Shown here in pieces: positions 10,773-20,882 of a stretch of 64,000 nt of DNA. Location: contig CAJHZI010000463.1 in the NCBI GenBank assembly GCA_905160935.1, forward strand, positions 2,091,001 to 2,155,000. Direction: 5' to 3'. A program made the position numbers and the translations under genes. Origin of the DNA: Enchytraeus crypticus (taxonomy: Eukaryota; Annelida; Clitellata; Enchytraeida; Enchytraeidae). The notes below the pieces were generated by a model, which made no database searches, was not told where the DNA came from, and was given only the letters and a program-made list of their open reading frames with translations. Position 1 is the first letter of the stretch; each line of letters opens with the position of its first letter.

Positions 10773-13697
10773 CATATATTTATATAATTTTCATACATTT
10801 AGCATGTTTGAGGCAGAAAGTTGCGTCTAGATATTTTCTCTAGATTTTACCCTAGCTAATATTTATTTTCTTCTATAAGGTAAGAATTATTATAAACCCT
10901 TGATTTGTAGGAAGTTTATAATAAATATTTATAATAAATCCTAGATTTACCCTCTATTCCACGAAAGCCCAGATTTAGTTACATTTTAATCGTTCGAGTA
11001 CTTATAAAATAGTACACGAAATATGTAATGTAGGCTATTTTGGCTTGTCTCGTATTATCTCCAAGGCATCATTCAATTAAGCAAAGCTTTACTACCATGA
11101 CTTCCACGGTAAGACTTCGTAGAAAACAACGTTTAGGCAGCACTGGACTATAGTTAGTACTGTTGCTCTAATGACTATGTATTTCCTTCCTTTGTCAACT
11201 CTTGCACAAAGGTTTTACAATCTTATCTATAATATCTTCATAGCGTACGGGTAACGTCATGAAGGTTTAAATGAGAGAACCTGATCGAAGTGAATTGAAC
11301 CTTCTTGGGTTCCAATCCCAACCACGCTGACCTGAGAGTAAAATCTCGGATATTCACAGGTCTGGTTATACGGAAGTAGGCTTAAATTGCCCAACTGTTT
11401 AAGCATGGGGTATTAAAATTGAGAGATATCAACATAGCCGATCAGTTGACTGTAATGAGTGTTTAATTTACTTTAGTCAAATCAAACCTCAGAACGTCTT
11501 TCATAGGATTCTTGGTGCTACCCCGTCACCTTCAGTCTTAGTTTTGCAGTTACGCCCTTACGTCGCTGCACACTTGATAATTTAAAGGTGGTAATAATCC
11601 TGTAAATAGAGAACCTAATGAAGAATTATCAAATTATTGGCTCTTACGAACAAAATATACTGTACTAATATGCTATAGCAACTCCATAGATGCATTGGTA
11701 TCGATTATTATAGATTTTGTGAAACCAAAACAAGATTCCGCTGATTTTGTATTAAGTAGGAGCAACCGTTCATTAACTTCTTATTGACCAAAACTTTCAT
11801 TGCATTATAAAATATACCATATGTTGTTCAGGTACTACATGAAGGGCAGCAGGCGTCTGCCAGCCGTGGACTATCAACCCGCCGCACCGGCCGAATACCA
11901 CGGCATCGTCGTCCACTCTGCTGCTGGGCACGTCACCAACTATCACGGCTCTACCGGTAGAACCATGATAGTGGACGACTGGTTGAGGCAGACTGACCGT
12001 GTGGAGGACCCTGAGGATCTGATTGGCTTCACCACAAAGGGGTCGATGAGGTTGTTGATTTTTTATTTTTTATTTAGCGTATGCGTTAATCCAGATAGTT
12101 GCTTCACTTGTAAGGCAACTTAACATAGACAGTCCACCCGGTAGGCGGGTTAGAGGGTACTCCTCAACGATATGTTTCATGTTTTGAGATTGGCCGCAAT
12201 CACAAAGCGGCTAATCACAAATACCCAGCGCAAGTCACTTTCTCTGCATCTACCATGACCCGTACGGAAACGATTCAAATGGCTCCAACTTCCTCTGCAG
12301 AGATTCATTCCTGGTAGCGCTTAAGACGGATCCTGAACCAGGTGGTGGTTTCTGACATCAGTGACTGACCACTCTAATCACCACTGGGACAGAGACGCCA
12401 AGAGATCACATTGTTGCAGCATGTCCCAAACAGGATATCGAGATTTGAGTCTCTTCGGAGGAGGATTAGATAAGTCCATTGATAAAGGGAGGGCACTATT
12501 TTCACGGACCCTCTGTAGATTGTAGAGATTGAATTCTTTTAGATATATCTGAGCATAGAAACAAATACAATATCTGATGGAGAATATGATATAGTGAATT
12601 TCAAAATAAAGCGTGTTATATATTACAGTACAATTTATTCTAATATAATATAATATATAGTAGTATAATAAAGAATTAGAATAGAACAAAATTAAAAATA
12701 GTTTGCTATACACAGTGTACGACATAATACAATACAACTTAACACAATGCAATACAAAATAATGCATGTGTATCATTATGAGATGCAACAAAATTGATTT
12801 AAAGTAAATCAGTTCATCCTGATGCGATACTATTAACAGAAAGCTTATAGCTTTTTATTGAAGGATGCACAATTACTTATTACAGCAATACACTGGCAAA
12901 CAAATTCATTAATATGGTTTTAAACTACAGTTACTAGACGTAATTCTCTATATATGTACAGCCATGAATATATTGCGCAAACAAGATTGCAGTGAAAACT
13001 TCTTTTAGAAGGTACTGCAAGAGCTCTGGCCAGGCTGGATTATATGATGAGCACTAATAATAAAATAATAATAATAAAAGTTTAACGTCCGTTTCCTTAT
13101 CCAAGAATGATGTCAGGGACGTCCCCACAGCACACATCACTACAGATCAATTTATCCAGACCAATCTGCAAAAGATATGAGCACTGTACAGGATATCTCG
13201 GTATAGGCCTCCCAAAAAGAAGTAAGTGTATCAAGCCTACCAAAAAGAAGTAAGTGTATCAAGCACTGCATCACACAAATGGATCTTATATACCTAGGCC
13301 TAATGTAATATTGTAATTTGTGTGTACACACGTTGTGGTTTATAACACTAAAATAAATAAATAAATAACTAAATATTTCAGATGTACCCAACCAGTCTCG
13401 CCAGTCCTCAAGGACAGGAAGTCAGAGTGTGATCGGCTAGTATTCGCTCCACTCAACCCAGACATTTACCATCAGCACAACCTCCTGCGCTTCCTCGACG
13501 GCGAATGCGGCGCCGTGATGTGTGAGGGCAGGGCCTGCATGAGGGGCTTAGGGCCGGCCCCTGAACTGCTGAATAACACGCAGGGCGCTTACGACATACC
13601 GTGCCACGATGATATGATGACATCGAGTGTCACGACTTTTAAGCAAAGTCCTATATGCAGGCATACTAGCGTGAAAGAAAGCAATACGTGTTCATAG
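3268..13697 (+). CDS. CUB / sushi-like transmembrane receptor, 5' partial (receptor gene A)
   Basis: Five exons join in phase: 3268-3711, 4872-5033, 8414-8501, 11832-12050 and 13382-13697. They encode about 409 residues of a type I membrane protein: a CUB domain, a small four-Cys sushi-like domain, one helix and a cytoplasmic tail of about 180 residues ending at TAG 13697. Its ectodomain and helix have the same exon order and intron phases as the complete receptor at 43984-50170, so the two are tandem paralogues. By analogy a signal peptide and SUEL-lectin exon should precede 3268, but none was seen in the window. CUB, lectin and sushi domains are typical of cell-surface recognition proteins; the ligand and pathway are unknown. 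The tail resembles no enzyme domain I recognise. The introns carry SINEs, LINE fragments, a foldback element and a minisatellite. Confidence 0.8.
4872..5033 (+). CDS. receptor A exon: sushi-like Cys domain
   Basis: Acceptor GTGTTGTAG before 4872. The domain has four Cys (GCPDLDP, IGCNFTS, LICKNTQW, ANCS), with the W-x-G...NC ending of sushi/CCP modules, but it is shorter than a usual 60-residue CCP. Phase 1 at both ends. The 3' end is uncertain. A GC donor AAG|GCTAGT after 5033 gives a junction like that of the paralogue (NC...G before the helix). A poorer GT donor after 5021 keeps the same phase and removes four residues. Confidence 0.75.
5745..5850 (-). repeat. SINE-A copy, degraded
   Basis: Reverse-strand match to the SINE-A second half (GTTAACGTCAGTTTCATCTC...CCCAGGATGTGAATCC). 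It shares the GAGATGAAACTGAC variant with the copy at 31660-31785, suggesting a subfamily. Confidence 0.65.
6545..6710. repeat. (GGAT)n / (GATT)n microsatellite
   Basis: GATG/GGAT units grade into imperfect GATT units. Confidence 0.8.
7003..7058. repeat. (TC)n microsatellite
   Basis: Runs of CTCTCT interrupted by CTAT units. Confidence 0.85.
7915..8065 (+). repeat. family C short repeat, truncated
   Basis: Shares GAAAGGGCATTCG, TAGGCTCCAGAAATTGCTA and CGTATCCCGACC...AAGGGAAGATG with four other copies (14.5, 21.6, 50.5 and 63.0 kb). The sense strand ends in GAT/GATG units, a SINE-like tail. Confidence 0.75.
8160..8300 (-). mobile_element. LINE 3' end fragment (same family as 25.5-28.6 kb)
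   Basis: Minus-strand match to the 3' untranslated tail of the L2/CR1-like LINE: AACAACAATTAGAGT...CTGTCAT...GACAACATCGAG, then CAAATTCCAAAATCC. Severely 5'-truncated. Confidence 0.7.
8414..8501 (+). CDS. receptor A exon: transmembrane helix
   Basis: Acceptor ATTACTTTTCAG, donor AAAAG|GTAATC, 88 nt, phase 1 in and 2 out. It encodes a hydrophobic stretch of about 25 residues (VVLMVIVGVAVGIIVGVLLL...) followed by a basic stop-transfer CSKR. The paralogous exon at 48772-48859 has exactly the same length and phases. Confidence 0.85.
8961..9719. mobile_element. long-TIR foldback DNA element (MITE-like)
   Basis: Begins CAGACTGGGGCAA directly after TA and ends TTGCCCCAGTCTG directly before TA, consistent with TA target duplication of the Tc1/mariner type. 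The arms, about 8961-9165 and 9512-9719, are inverted copies of each other over about 205 bp. A diverged third copy in the left-arm orientation lies at about 9170-9345. No transposase is visible; the short open frames inside are chance. It sits in the receptor A intron between helix and tail exons. Confidence 0.85.
9718..9781. repeat. (TA)n microsatellite
   Basis: About 31 TA units abutting the right end of the foldback element. Confidence 0.95.
10180..10590. repeat. 39-bp minisatellite, about 10 units
   Basis: Imperfect tandem units of the type AATTACTCAATCATTTAAGA plus TCAATGAAAAGAAATGCTA. Because 39 is a multiple of three, one frame stays open and gives a 13-residue repeat (KLLNHLRS...); this is not evidence for a gene. 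Confidence 0.85.
10705..10770. repeat. (TA)n microsatellite
   Basis: Pure TA run inside a receptor A intron. Confidence 0.95.
11225..11480 (+). repeat. SINE-D copy (tRNA-like)
   Basis: Matches 55268-55512 over GAAGTGAATTGAACC...GGTTCCAATCCCA (B-box-like), CTGAGAGTAAAATC and TTAAATTGCC...GGTATTAAAA. Confidence 0.7.
11832..12050 (+). CDS. receptor A exon: cytoplasmic tail, first part
   Basis: Acceptor TTGTTCAG, donor ATGAG|GTTGTT; phase 2 in and 2 out, 72 full codons. Codes for a polar, Pro/Tyr-containing segment with tyrosines in DYQP, EYHGI and NYHGS contexts, and ends GFTTKGSM. EYHGI resembles an SH2-binding type tyrosine motif, but the residue at -2 does not fit an ITIM. No domain recognised. 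Confidence 0.75.
12125..12520 (-). pseudogene. LINE fragment: C-terminal end of a non-LTR RT polyprotein, decayed
   Basis: Reading the minus strand in mixed frames gives NPPPKRLKSRYPVWD, HLNRFRTGHGRC and NMKHIVEEYPLTRLPGG. These match the familiar C-terminal end of non-LTR retrotransposon polyproteins (LNR-R-G-GRC, then a Cys/His knuckle, then H-I-V-x-x-PL). Stops and frameshifts break it. It lies in the last intron of receptor A. Confidence 0.75.
13047..13190 (-). repeat. family B short repeat with (ATT)n tail
   Basis: The sense (minus) strand runs ...GGGGACGTCCCTGACATCAT...GGAAACGGACGTTAAAC and ends in ATT units. Full or partial copies also lie at 32.4, 41.6, 51.1, 59.4 and 59.9 kb. Confidence 0.8.
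13382..13697 (+). CDS. receptor A terminal exon: cytoplasmic tail, second part
   Basis: Acceptor AAATATTTCAG before 13382; phase 2, open through 104 codons to TAG at 13695-13697. It is Cys-containing (CTQPVSP, GECGAVMCEG, IPCHDD) with no recognised domain. No paralogous match to the tail of the second receptor was visible by eye. No close canonical AATAAA signal was found. Confidence 0.7.
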
Positions 13698-14058
13698 ATA
13701 TAGCATATTATTATAGTTGTATTGTTAATAGCGATGTGTAATTGTTCTGCGGTTTTCGTTATGTCTGGCGAGATAATATTATTATTCACAGATCATATAT
13801 CTAGTTCTCGGAAAATCTGTTCATGCAGTTCTTCTATCGCAAAATTTGCAAAGATCAGTAATTGTTCTCAGAGTGGAGAGAGAAAAAGAGAGATCGAAAG
13901 AGAGAGAGAGAGAAAGAGAACAGTAGAAAGAGTTTTCAGCTGTAATTATCACTATTCTGTTAATTGTAGTAGATTTACTACACTCCTATAATGAAGATAT
14001 ACTAGAATTGTAAAAGAAAGAATTGTAATTAACTGAAGATTTGAAAAGCAGTTCTTTG

Positions 14059-14207
14059 TCATGGCTGGAGCTAGTGGCGAAGTCGGTAAGATATTCGATC
14101 GCGGATCAGATGGTGCGGGGTTCAAATCCTGGGCTTGCCCGTCACTGACATCGCTTTCGAGTGAGGAAACTGACGTTAACCTTAGCTTTATCTTTAGCTT
14201 TTTATCA
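14059..14207 (+). repeat. SINE-A copy, near full length
   Basis: Contains TAGTGGCGAAGTCGGTAAGA, an exact A-box consensus (TGGCGAAGTCGG), the B box GGTTCAAATCC and the GACGTTAACCTTAGCTTTA tail. Confidence 0.9.
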
Positions 14208-14518
14208 TCAGCGTTCTGCTACTGAGCCTGATTTTGCAGCACTATTGAAAGGACCTACAGAAGAATAACTATACACTTGCCAGATGACAGCTCTTGAGAA
14301 ACAAGCTAGTTGATATCTAACCGTCACTTTCTGGTGTGGACCCCGGCATTAAATCCTAAATACTTGAATTACAAAAACAAACTTTTCAATTTTTAGAGAT
14401 GAAGGCCTTGCAAGATTTAGAATCACATTCCTTCTGATGACTTCGTGAACACGACTTGACGTTTAGAGGATTAAACTAAACCTGATTATTTTGCGTTTGT
14501 GAAGTTTATTTGATAAAT

Positions 14519-14812
14519 AATAATCATCATCATCACCTTCCCTTGAATCCCAGCCTAACTAGGGTCGGGATACGAATAGACAGTCTCAGAATCGTCTCTG
14601 TCCTACATAATATCATCAGTCAATCCCCTATTTGAGACTTTTCCATTCGTTAAAATTTTTTGTAGCTATTTCTGGAGCCTAGGCGCTCACCAACCGAATG
14701 CCCTTTCTGACGTTGGTATGGAGCTTAATGCTTAAGTCACCTTCTACGACAAGTGCAGTCACCGGTTGGTCAATTCTTTGAACAACTCGGACACAACACG
14801 GTGAAATAGTAT
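14519..14812 (-). repeat. family C short repeat, near full length
   Basis: Minus-sense copy ending in (GAT)n: on + it starts ATAATCATCATCATC, then AATCCCAGCCTAACTAGGGT, TAGGCGCTCACCAACCGAAT and ends near CAACTCGGACACAAC. Confidence 0.85.
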
Positions 14813-15796
14813 TTGATAAATAATAACTTAGGATATCTCGCGTTCAGTGGCAATGAGGAGCGCCTAATACTATAGAGAAGTTAACAATAGGACAACAGCA
14901 GAGTAACTAAGTTTAAGCTTAACTGTAATTAAAGTCCTTGAATTTTTTCCGATATATCCAATGATACAACCAAACTAATACGCCAAAATACATCAGTTTA
15001 TCCTCTGTAGCATGAAAGAAACAGTATAACATTAAGTAGCGACTTATATTATTGCTGGTTTTGTGATATTTTTCAAACACAGAATTTTAAAGTCTACGGA
15101 GAAGTTAAATGTACTTAATCACTAATTTCTCTTTTTTGGCATTTACTCGGTGGTAGGCCTATATACATTCAATATTATACCTGGTATATAGGCCTACAGA
15201 AGTCTACTTACATTAAAATATCAGTGATTCAATAGAGTACGACATTAGTGGGTGATTACCATTAACATAAATTTAGCTGTAAAATTTAATTTCTTAAAAA
15301 AGAAGTGAAAAGTATAGACTGCCTCTAAGAAAACCTGAAGGCTGCTGGAATTAGCATTTATAGGAGAACAGAAGGAACGAAGGGAATGAACATAGAGGAA
15401 ATGGCAAAGTATAAAGTTTTCTGAAAGATCATCATAGAAAAATATTTGGCTTGGAACCAACCCTAAGGTGATCACATGACATGGCATACCATTAAAAGTT
15501 AATTAAGCATCGGATTCTCGTAGAATAGCACCTGGACTATTGAAGTAATCCAAATATCTACACATTTTCAATAAAATAAAAAGTATATTATCTTCAAATT
15601 AATGCATCATTTTGCGAAACATATTTGTCAATAATTTTATAGAGATACGAAGTTGTATTTTTATCATTTTACTGATTAATGGCCAGTCCATGGCAGATGC
15701 TTATGTTTTATCCACTTGTTTCCATACTCAGCCTTTCTCTTCATTTTCATCTATAAGTTATTGGAGCATAATTATAACATCTCAATTATATGTCTT

Positions 15797-15831
15797 CTCT
15801 AACTCCCTCTCCCTCTCTCTCTCTCTCTTTA

Positions 15832-15865
<34 letters not shown>

Positions 15866-15867
15866 AG
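15797..15867. repeat. (TC)n microsatellite
   Basis: Long CT run with a few interruptions. Confidence 0.9.
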
Positions 15868-16606
15868 CCTTCACTCCATTACATCTTTCATCAATAATTA
15901 TGTATAGCGAGCCATAAATCTATGGTTCTTGTGTCTGTACTCCTCAGATGAGCAGTAAATTCTTCAGGATGCCATCATGATGCATTATTCTCAATTGTCT
16001 TGTTCATTTTGAACGGCGGCCTGAAACACTTTCAGTTTGGCAGAATTCTGTTGATATCAAAGCGACTTCATCGACATCTGATGTAGCCACTGAGATGATA
16101 CAGAGTCTACATAATTAATTAATAATAACTAATGAATTAATCAGTAGTAATAATAATTAGTGAATCAAAAGTAATTATTTGGATTCATTTAAAATATGGA
16201 AGTGCGACAATGAGACTGAACAATTATATAATTAATTCAGTTCGCGGCGTGGGCACCGCTCGTCCATTATCTTTAATAAGCAGCTGGAATTTCATCTTGA
16301 AGCAGCAGGAATCTCCGCTCCATGATCAAATGCAGAAGATAATTTACATTTAATATACATTACTTAAGGTTCAGCGTTGTAATTTTGACCGAAATAACTC
16401 TTTCATTTCTATACATGTAGTTTTAAAGTTCGTCATTCTCGAAACCTGTCGTTTGCTGCAAATAATTTTTTTAAACTTTATATAATCATACTAATGCTCG
16501 TATTTACGAAACAACTTATTCAATTCAGTATTCTGCTAATAATATAGCGTTTTACTATCAGTCGAAAACTTGTCTTCTGAGAAATTCCTCAAACCCTCAC
16601 CCTCTT

Positions 16607-16648
16607 ACCGACCCCCCACCCGACCCCACCGAACCCCACCCCCTCCCG
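16607..16648 (-). other. G-quadruplex-prone tract on the minus strand
   Basis: The + strand has runs of six, three, four, four, five and three C separated by short loops. The minus strand therefore has at least four G-runs of three or more with loops under seven bases. It stands out in an AT-rich window. Confidence 0.6.
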
Positions 16649-16885
16649 TCATCCATTCCATTCTCTCCTCTTCACATCCCATTGTTCGCGAAGATTCTCA
16701 GCCTCGGGAACTTCCCGTACGTCGCCTGTGTGGAATAGTGAGTTGATTTAAGGGAATGCTCGCCACCCGGACGTCGTGTCAGAAGTTTGTCCCCCTAATC
16801 CTTGACTTTAGTAATTTTGTAAATAAAATATTTATAAAGAACACCACTATAAGTTTCAGCTGATAGTGGGTCCAGGTGGTCTAAT

Positions 16886-18885
16886 TAATTGTCTTCAAAG
16901 ACATGTCTGACTTGGATGTGCAAGACACGTTTGATGAGTTTTATTTGATTGCTCGGAAGCTGCAAGATGATTTCTTTCCTCCAAAGACAATAACAGTAAC
17001 CTCTAATGACCCTAGCTTGGTATCGCCAGAAATCAAGAGTTTGTTACGACGAAAGAATGCTCTGATGCGCTCTGGCAAGATTGAAAAGGCAAACTCTCTT
17101 GCTAAAAAAATTGGTAATCTTATTGCTAAAGCTAATTCTAAGCAGCTATCGCGTCTCAATACAGATTCATCAACGGTTGAACTCTGGCAAATGGTAAAGC
17201 AATGTTTAGGGAAAAAATCTAAGCATCTAGTTCCTGGTAACATCACTGCTGACTCCCTTAACGATCATTATGCTAATATATCAGCTGACCCTAAATATTC
17301 TGCGCCTCTCTTCAAAAGTACCAATTCTAAGGCCGATTTTAAACCACTTTCTGAATTTCAAGTTTTTAATATATTGAACAACCTGAAGCCAACCGCTACT
17401 GGTTTGGATGGTCTAACTGCCTGGTTTCTCAGGTTGTCTGCTCCTGTATTCTGTCAACCTCTAACAACACTTTTAAATGCTTCCATGGCACAGTCTGTTG
17501 TCCCTAATCAGTGGAAAACTTCTTGTATAATACCTTTGTCTAAAGTTTCTAAACCCTCTACACTGTCCGATTTTCGTCCTATCTCCATCACCCCTGTTCT
17601 TTCCAGACTTTGTGAGAGAGTCATCATTTCAACTTACATTTATCCTGCTCTAATAAGTCCTCCTTCTACACTTTGTTTATATGACCAGTTCGCCTTTAGG
17701 CCAACCGGATCTACCACAGGTGCCCTGATAGCACTCTATCAGAGTATCTCACGAATGTACACAAGTAGTCCCTTTGTCAGAGTCATTGTTCTAGATTTTA
17801 GCAAAGCTTTTGATCGGATCAGACATTCAACTGTTATTGAAAAGTTTGCTGATCTGGACATACCATCTTGCATTCATAATTGGCTTGTTAGCTTCTTTAC
17901 TGGCTGTCAACATTGTACTAAATTTGATGGCAATGTATCCTCTACTGCAAATATTTCAGCTAGTGTTGTAAAAGGTTCAGCTATTGGTACCGCTTCATAT
18001 TCCATTACTGCTTCGGATTTAAGACCTATCCACTCTTATAATGACATTATTAAGTTCGCTGATGACACATACCTCACTATCCCATCTCAGTATCTTTATA
18101 CCACTGACGATGAACTTGCTAACATTGACTTGTGGTCCAGTAAGAACAATCTACAGTTGAATAAGTCGAAATCCCGTGCACTTCTTTTCCATCCTCCGCG
18201 ATCTAGATTTCTAGCAAGTTCTGTGCCACCGCTCCTAGATGGAATTGTCAGAGTCAACACTTTGAAGTGCTTAGGTGTTACATTGCAATCCAACTTTTCT
18301 TTTTCTGTTCACGTGGATGATATAATTAGCAGTTGCTCTTCTAATCTTTTTGCCATTCGCACTCTAAAATCAAAAGGTCTTAATTCTGACCTAATTGTCA
18401 CTGCCTTTAAATCTATTGTACTCTCAAAGTTAACATATGCAACGCAATTTTGGTGGGGTTATGTTGGTTCCTCCGAGAGTGAACGCCTTGAAGCCTTCCT
18501 CAGGAAGGCTACAAGATGTAACTTCTACATGTATGATGGAGTACGATCTTTTGCGGATATCGCTGCCGATGCAGATGAGAAATTGTTTAACGCTATCATC
18601 AGTAAAAAACAGCATGTCCTGCACCGGCTTCTTCCGCAGCTTAAAGATAATGTTAACTTTAAGCTCAGGGAGAGGGCTCACCCTTTCTCTTTACCATCTA
18701 AGCGCACACCTTTGATGGATAAAAACTTTATAATTAGAATGCTATATAAAGACTCTTATTAATTTTTTTAAACAATGTCTGCTTATGTTTATTACTTTCT
18801 ATATTGCTATTTGTGTGTGTACGTTTTCTGCGGTATGTCAGATTTCATGTAATTAAAGAATATAATATTAATAATAATTAGCTTA
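16886..18885 (+). mobile_element. non-LTR retrotransposon (LINE), 5'-truncated
   Basis: One long open frame (16903-18762) holds the reverse transcriptase, followed by about 120 bp of AT-rich 3' sequence. No apurinic-type endonuclease domain is visible upstream, so the copy probably lost its 5' end. Borders are approximate; no target duplication could be assigned. Confidence 0.8.
16903..18762 (+). CDS. LINE reverse transcriptase, open 619-codon frame
   Basis: RNA-templated DNA synthesis enzyme of a non-LTR retrotransposon. The first 140 residues look like the linker after an endonuclease (SPEIKSLLRRKNAL). The RT core follows: finger motif LSDFRPISITPVLSR (about 223-237), palm motif A VLDFSKAFDRIRH (about 296-308), motif B region VVKGSAIGTASY, and the catalytic box KFADDTYL (about 383-390). 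A thumb and C-terminal region follow (LNKSKSRALLF, LKCLGVTL). The Asp pair is intact and there is no internal stop over 1.86 kb, suggesting recent insertion, but the endonuclease needed for mobility is missing. The clade is uncertain. Confidence 0.85.
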   Translation: MSDLDVQDTFDEFYLIARKLQDDFFPPKTITVTSNDPSLVSPEIKSLLRRKNALMRSGKIEKANSLAKKIGNLIAKANSKQLSRLNTDSSTVELWQMVKQCLGKKSKHLVPGNITADSLNDHYANISADPKYSAPLFKSTNSKADFKPLSEFQVFNILNNLKPTATGLDGLTAWFLRLSAPVFCQPLTTLLNASMAQSVVPNQWKTSCIIPLSKVSKPSTLSDFRPISITPVLSRLCERVIISTYIYPALISPPSTLCLYDQFAFRPTGSTTGALIALYQSISRMYTSSPFVRVIVLDFSKAFDRIRHSTVIEKFADLDIPSCIHNWLVSFFTGCQHCTKFDGNVSSTANISASVVKGSAIGTASYSITASDLRPIHSYNDIIKFADDTYLTIPSQYLYTTDDELANIDLWSSKNNLQLNKSKSRALLFHPPRSRFLASSVPPLLDGIVRVNTLKCLGVTLQSNFSFSVHVDDIISSCSSNLFAIRTLKSKGLNSDLIVTAFKSIVLSKLTYATQFWWGYVGSSESERLEAFLRKATRCNFYMYDGVRSFADIAADADEKLFNAIISKKQHVLHRLLPQLKDNVNFKLRERAHPFSLPSKRTPLMDKNFIIRMLYKDSY

Positions 18886-19261
18886 CTGAAAGTTTTCATT
18901 TCGACCTATAACAATGATCGCCCTGGACGCTATTTCCTAGCACCCCCCCCTCCCTCCCCCTTCTCTGTAGACATTGGTCGGCCTCGATACTTCATGAACT
19001 GCATGGACGATGGCTATTTTATGACACATTCTGACTTAAATGTATTGATTAACACTGCTCCAGAGTTCAAATTTTTTATTTAAGAGAGCAATAGTAATAA
19101 CATCCATGTAGGCCCTATTTGTATTCAGGTGCAAATTTCTACAATATTTTTATGATTGTCTATCTAAAAAAGAAGATAAAAGTATGAGAGCCTAATATTA
19201 ATGCACAAATAATAAATACACTAAGAAAATAAACAAACCATCGATCAGATATCAGATCTAT

Positions 19262-19515
19262 TACATGTTAAATTAAATGTCACATTCAATGTTCCGTTAA
19301 ATGTTCTATGAAATCTTCTATTAAACGTTCTATTACCCGTTCTACCAAATGTTCTATTAACCGTTCTGATAATTGTTCCGTTAACTGTTCTGGTAACTAA
19401 TGTGTTAGCTGTTCTGATAAGTATTCTGTTAAATGTTCCATTAAATGGTATATTAAATGTTCTATTAAATGTTCTGTTAACTGTTCTGGTAATTGTTCTG
19501 TTAACTGCTGTTTGA
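19262..19515. repeat. 12-bp minisatellite, about 21 units
   Basis: Imperfect units of GTTCTGTTAACT type. The minus strand stays open, giving a four-residue repeat (T-F-N-R), which is a by-product of the period. The array ends exactly where the next LINE fragment begins. Confidence 0.8.
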
Positions 19516-20882
19516 CTGTTCTCAAGGCTCAACTTTGGTCCTCTTTTATTTCTAATTTATGTAAATGATATTCAATATGCTTGTTCTAATGCGTCTTTGA
19601 CTTTGTTTGCTGATAATTGCAATTTATTTGTATCTGGTAAAAATCTAACGGATCTGTTTCAATCTGCCAATCTGGCCTGCTCCCAAATAAGCCTTTGGTT
19701 CAAGTGCAATAGCCTAACGGTAAATTGTTCTAAATCGGCACTTACGTTATTTCTTCCTAAGAAAGACGATGATGATCTTATTAAATCTAATGATCTTTAC
19801 ATTAAACTAGATATGTGCTTAATTAATAGGATTCATGTCGTGAAATTTCTTGGCATTCTACTTGACGACACTCTTTCGTTTAGAGAGCACATCAATTTCT
19901 TAGTCTCAAAATTTAATTGTTTCAATGGCATGCTCTTTAGACGAAGAGACTATATCCCTGATATCTGTCGCAGAGATCTCTATTTTGCCCTTATTCATTC
20001 AAGAATTCAGTATGGTATTGAAATTTATGGCAAATAATCTCTTAGGCTCCTACGTCCACTTCATGTTTCATGCAATAGAGTTTTAAGAATATTGCAAGGT
20101 CAAAATAAATATTTTAATGTGAATAAACTATATTTAAACTATAGAACTTTACCAAATCAACTACTCTATACACTGTCTATTTGTAAACTAGTTTATAAGT
20201 GTCTGAATTATGATGATTTAATGTCAACGGTTGTCAGAGACATATTCAATACTCTACAGTTATCTCACCCCTACAATACCAGGCTGTCAAATACAAACTA
20301 TATACATGTATATTCTAATGCCAACTCTGCCTATTTTAAATCTTATATTTATGACTGTGTCTTCGAATGGAACAAAATTCCTATTGACATTCGTAACTCT
20401 CGTTCACTAAAATTGTTTGTTACTAACTTCAAAAATTATCTTAGTTTATTGCTTGAGTAGTGTTTGTTATCGGTAATCTTGTTTTTTCCATATCTTTGTT
20501 GGTATGTCTTATAATTTCATGCTTAAACGTTTAACTTTTGGGTATACGAAAATTTCTACTTAGCACTAGGTGCTTATGAGATTATTTGAGTATGTATTTC
20601 TGTTTATGTCCATGTACATATGTTTATTTGCATGTATGTGCATTTTATTCTTTGAGTTCTTCTTTCGTTGAGTTCTATTTAGTTGAGTTCTATTCTTTGC
20701 TTCTATTCTTTGAGTTGATTTGCTTTGTTCATTTTTAGTTTGCATATTCATTTTTTAGTTTGTACTTTTATGCATACATGATGGGTGATCAACTAGATAG
20801 GTTTTTTAAACCTCTTTGACGGCCTAGTTTGTCTGAATATTTGAGTGTATTTTTGAAATAAACATAGTTCTCTCTCTCTCTG
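19516..20882 (+). pseudogene. LINE reverse transcriptase fragment, decayed
   Basis: The copy begins inside RT motif B (SQGSTL, then after a one-base shift GPLLFLIYVNDIQYA) and continues through an active-site box changed to LFADN, in which one catalytic Asp is replaced by Asn. The rest follows in two frames, 19597-20037 and 20092-20460 (KFLGILLDDTLSF; LYLNYRTLPNQLLYTL; FEWNKIPIDIR), separated by a stop. The 3' untranslated part runs to a (TC)n end at about 20882. This is a dead 5'-truncated copy of a CR1/jockey-like LINE. Confidence 0.8.

Larger units (their letters stand above)
14813..16885. other. intergenic, no gene seen
   Basis: No exon recognised. Contains a (TC)n tract at about 15800-15866, whose translation is the Leu/Ser-rich open frame there, and a C-rich patch at 16607-16648. 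Confidence 0.5.

Noticed and set aside
12378-12791. 137-codon minus frame as a host gene
   Set aside because: Its C-terminal part is LINE polyprotein (RLKSRYPVWD) and the rest is AT-rich read-through.
14059-14207. tRNA gene
   Set aside because: The A and B boxes are right, but no full cloverleaf or acceptor stem is visible and the unit recurs as a SINE with a constant tail.
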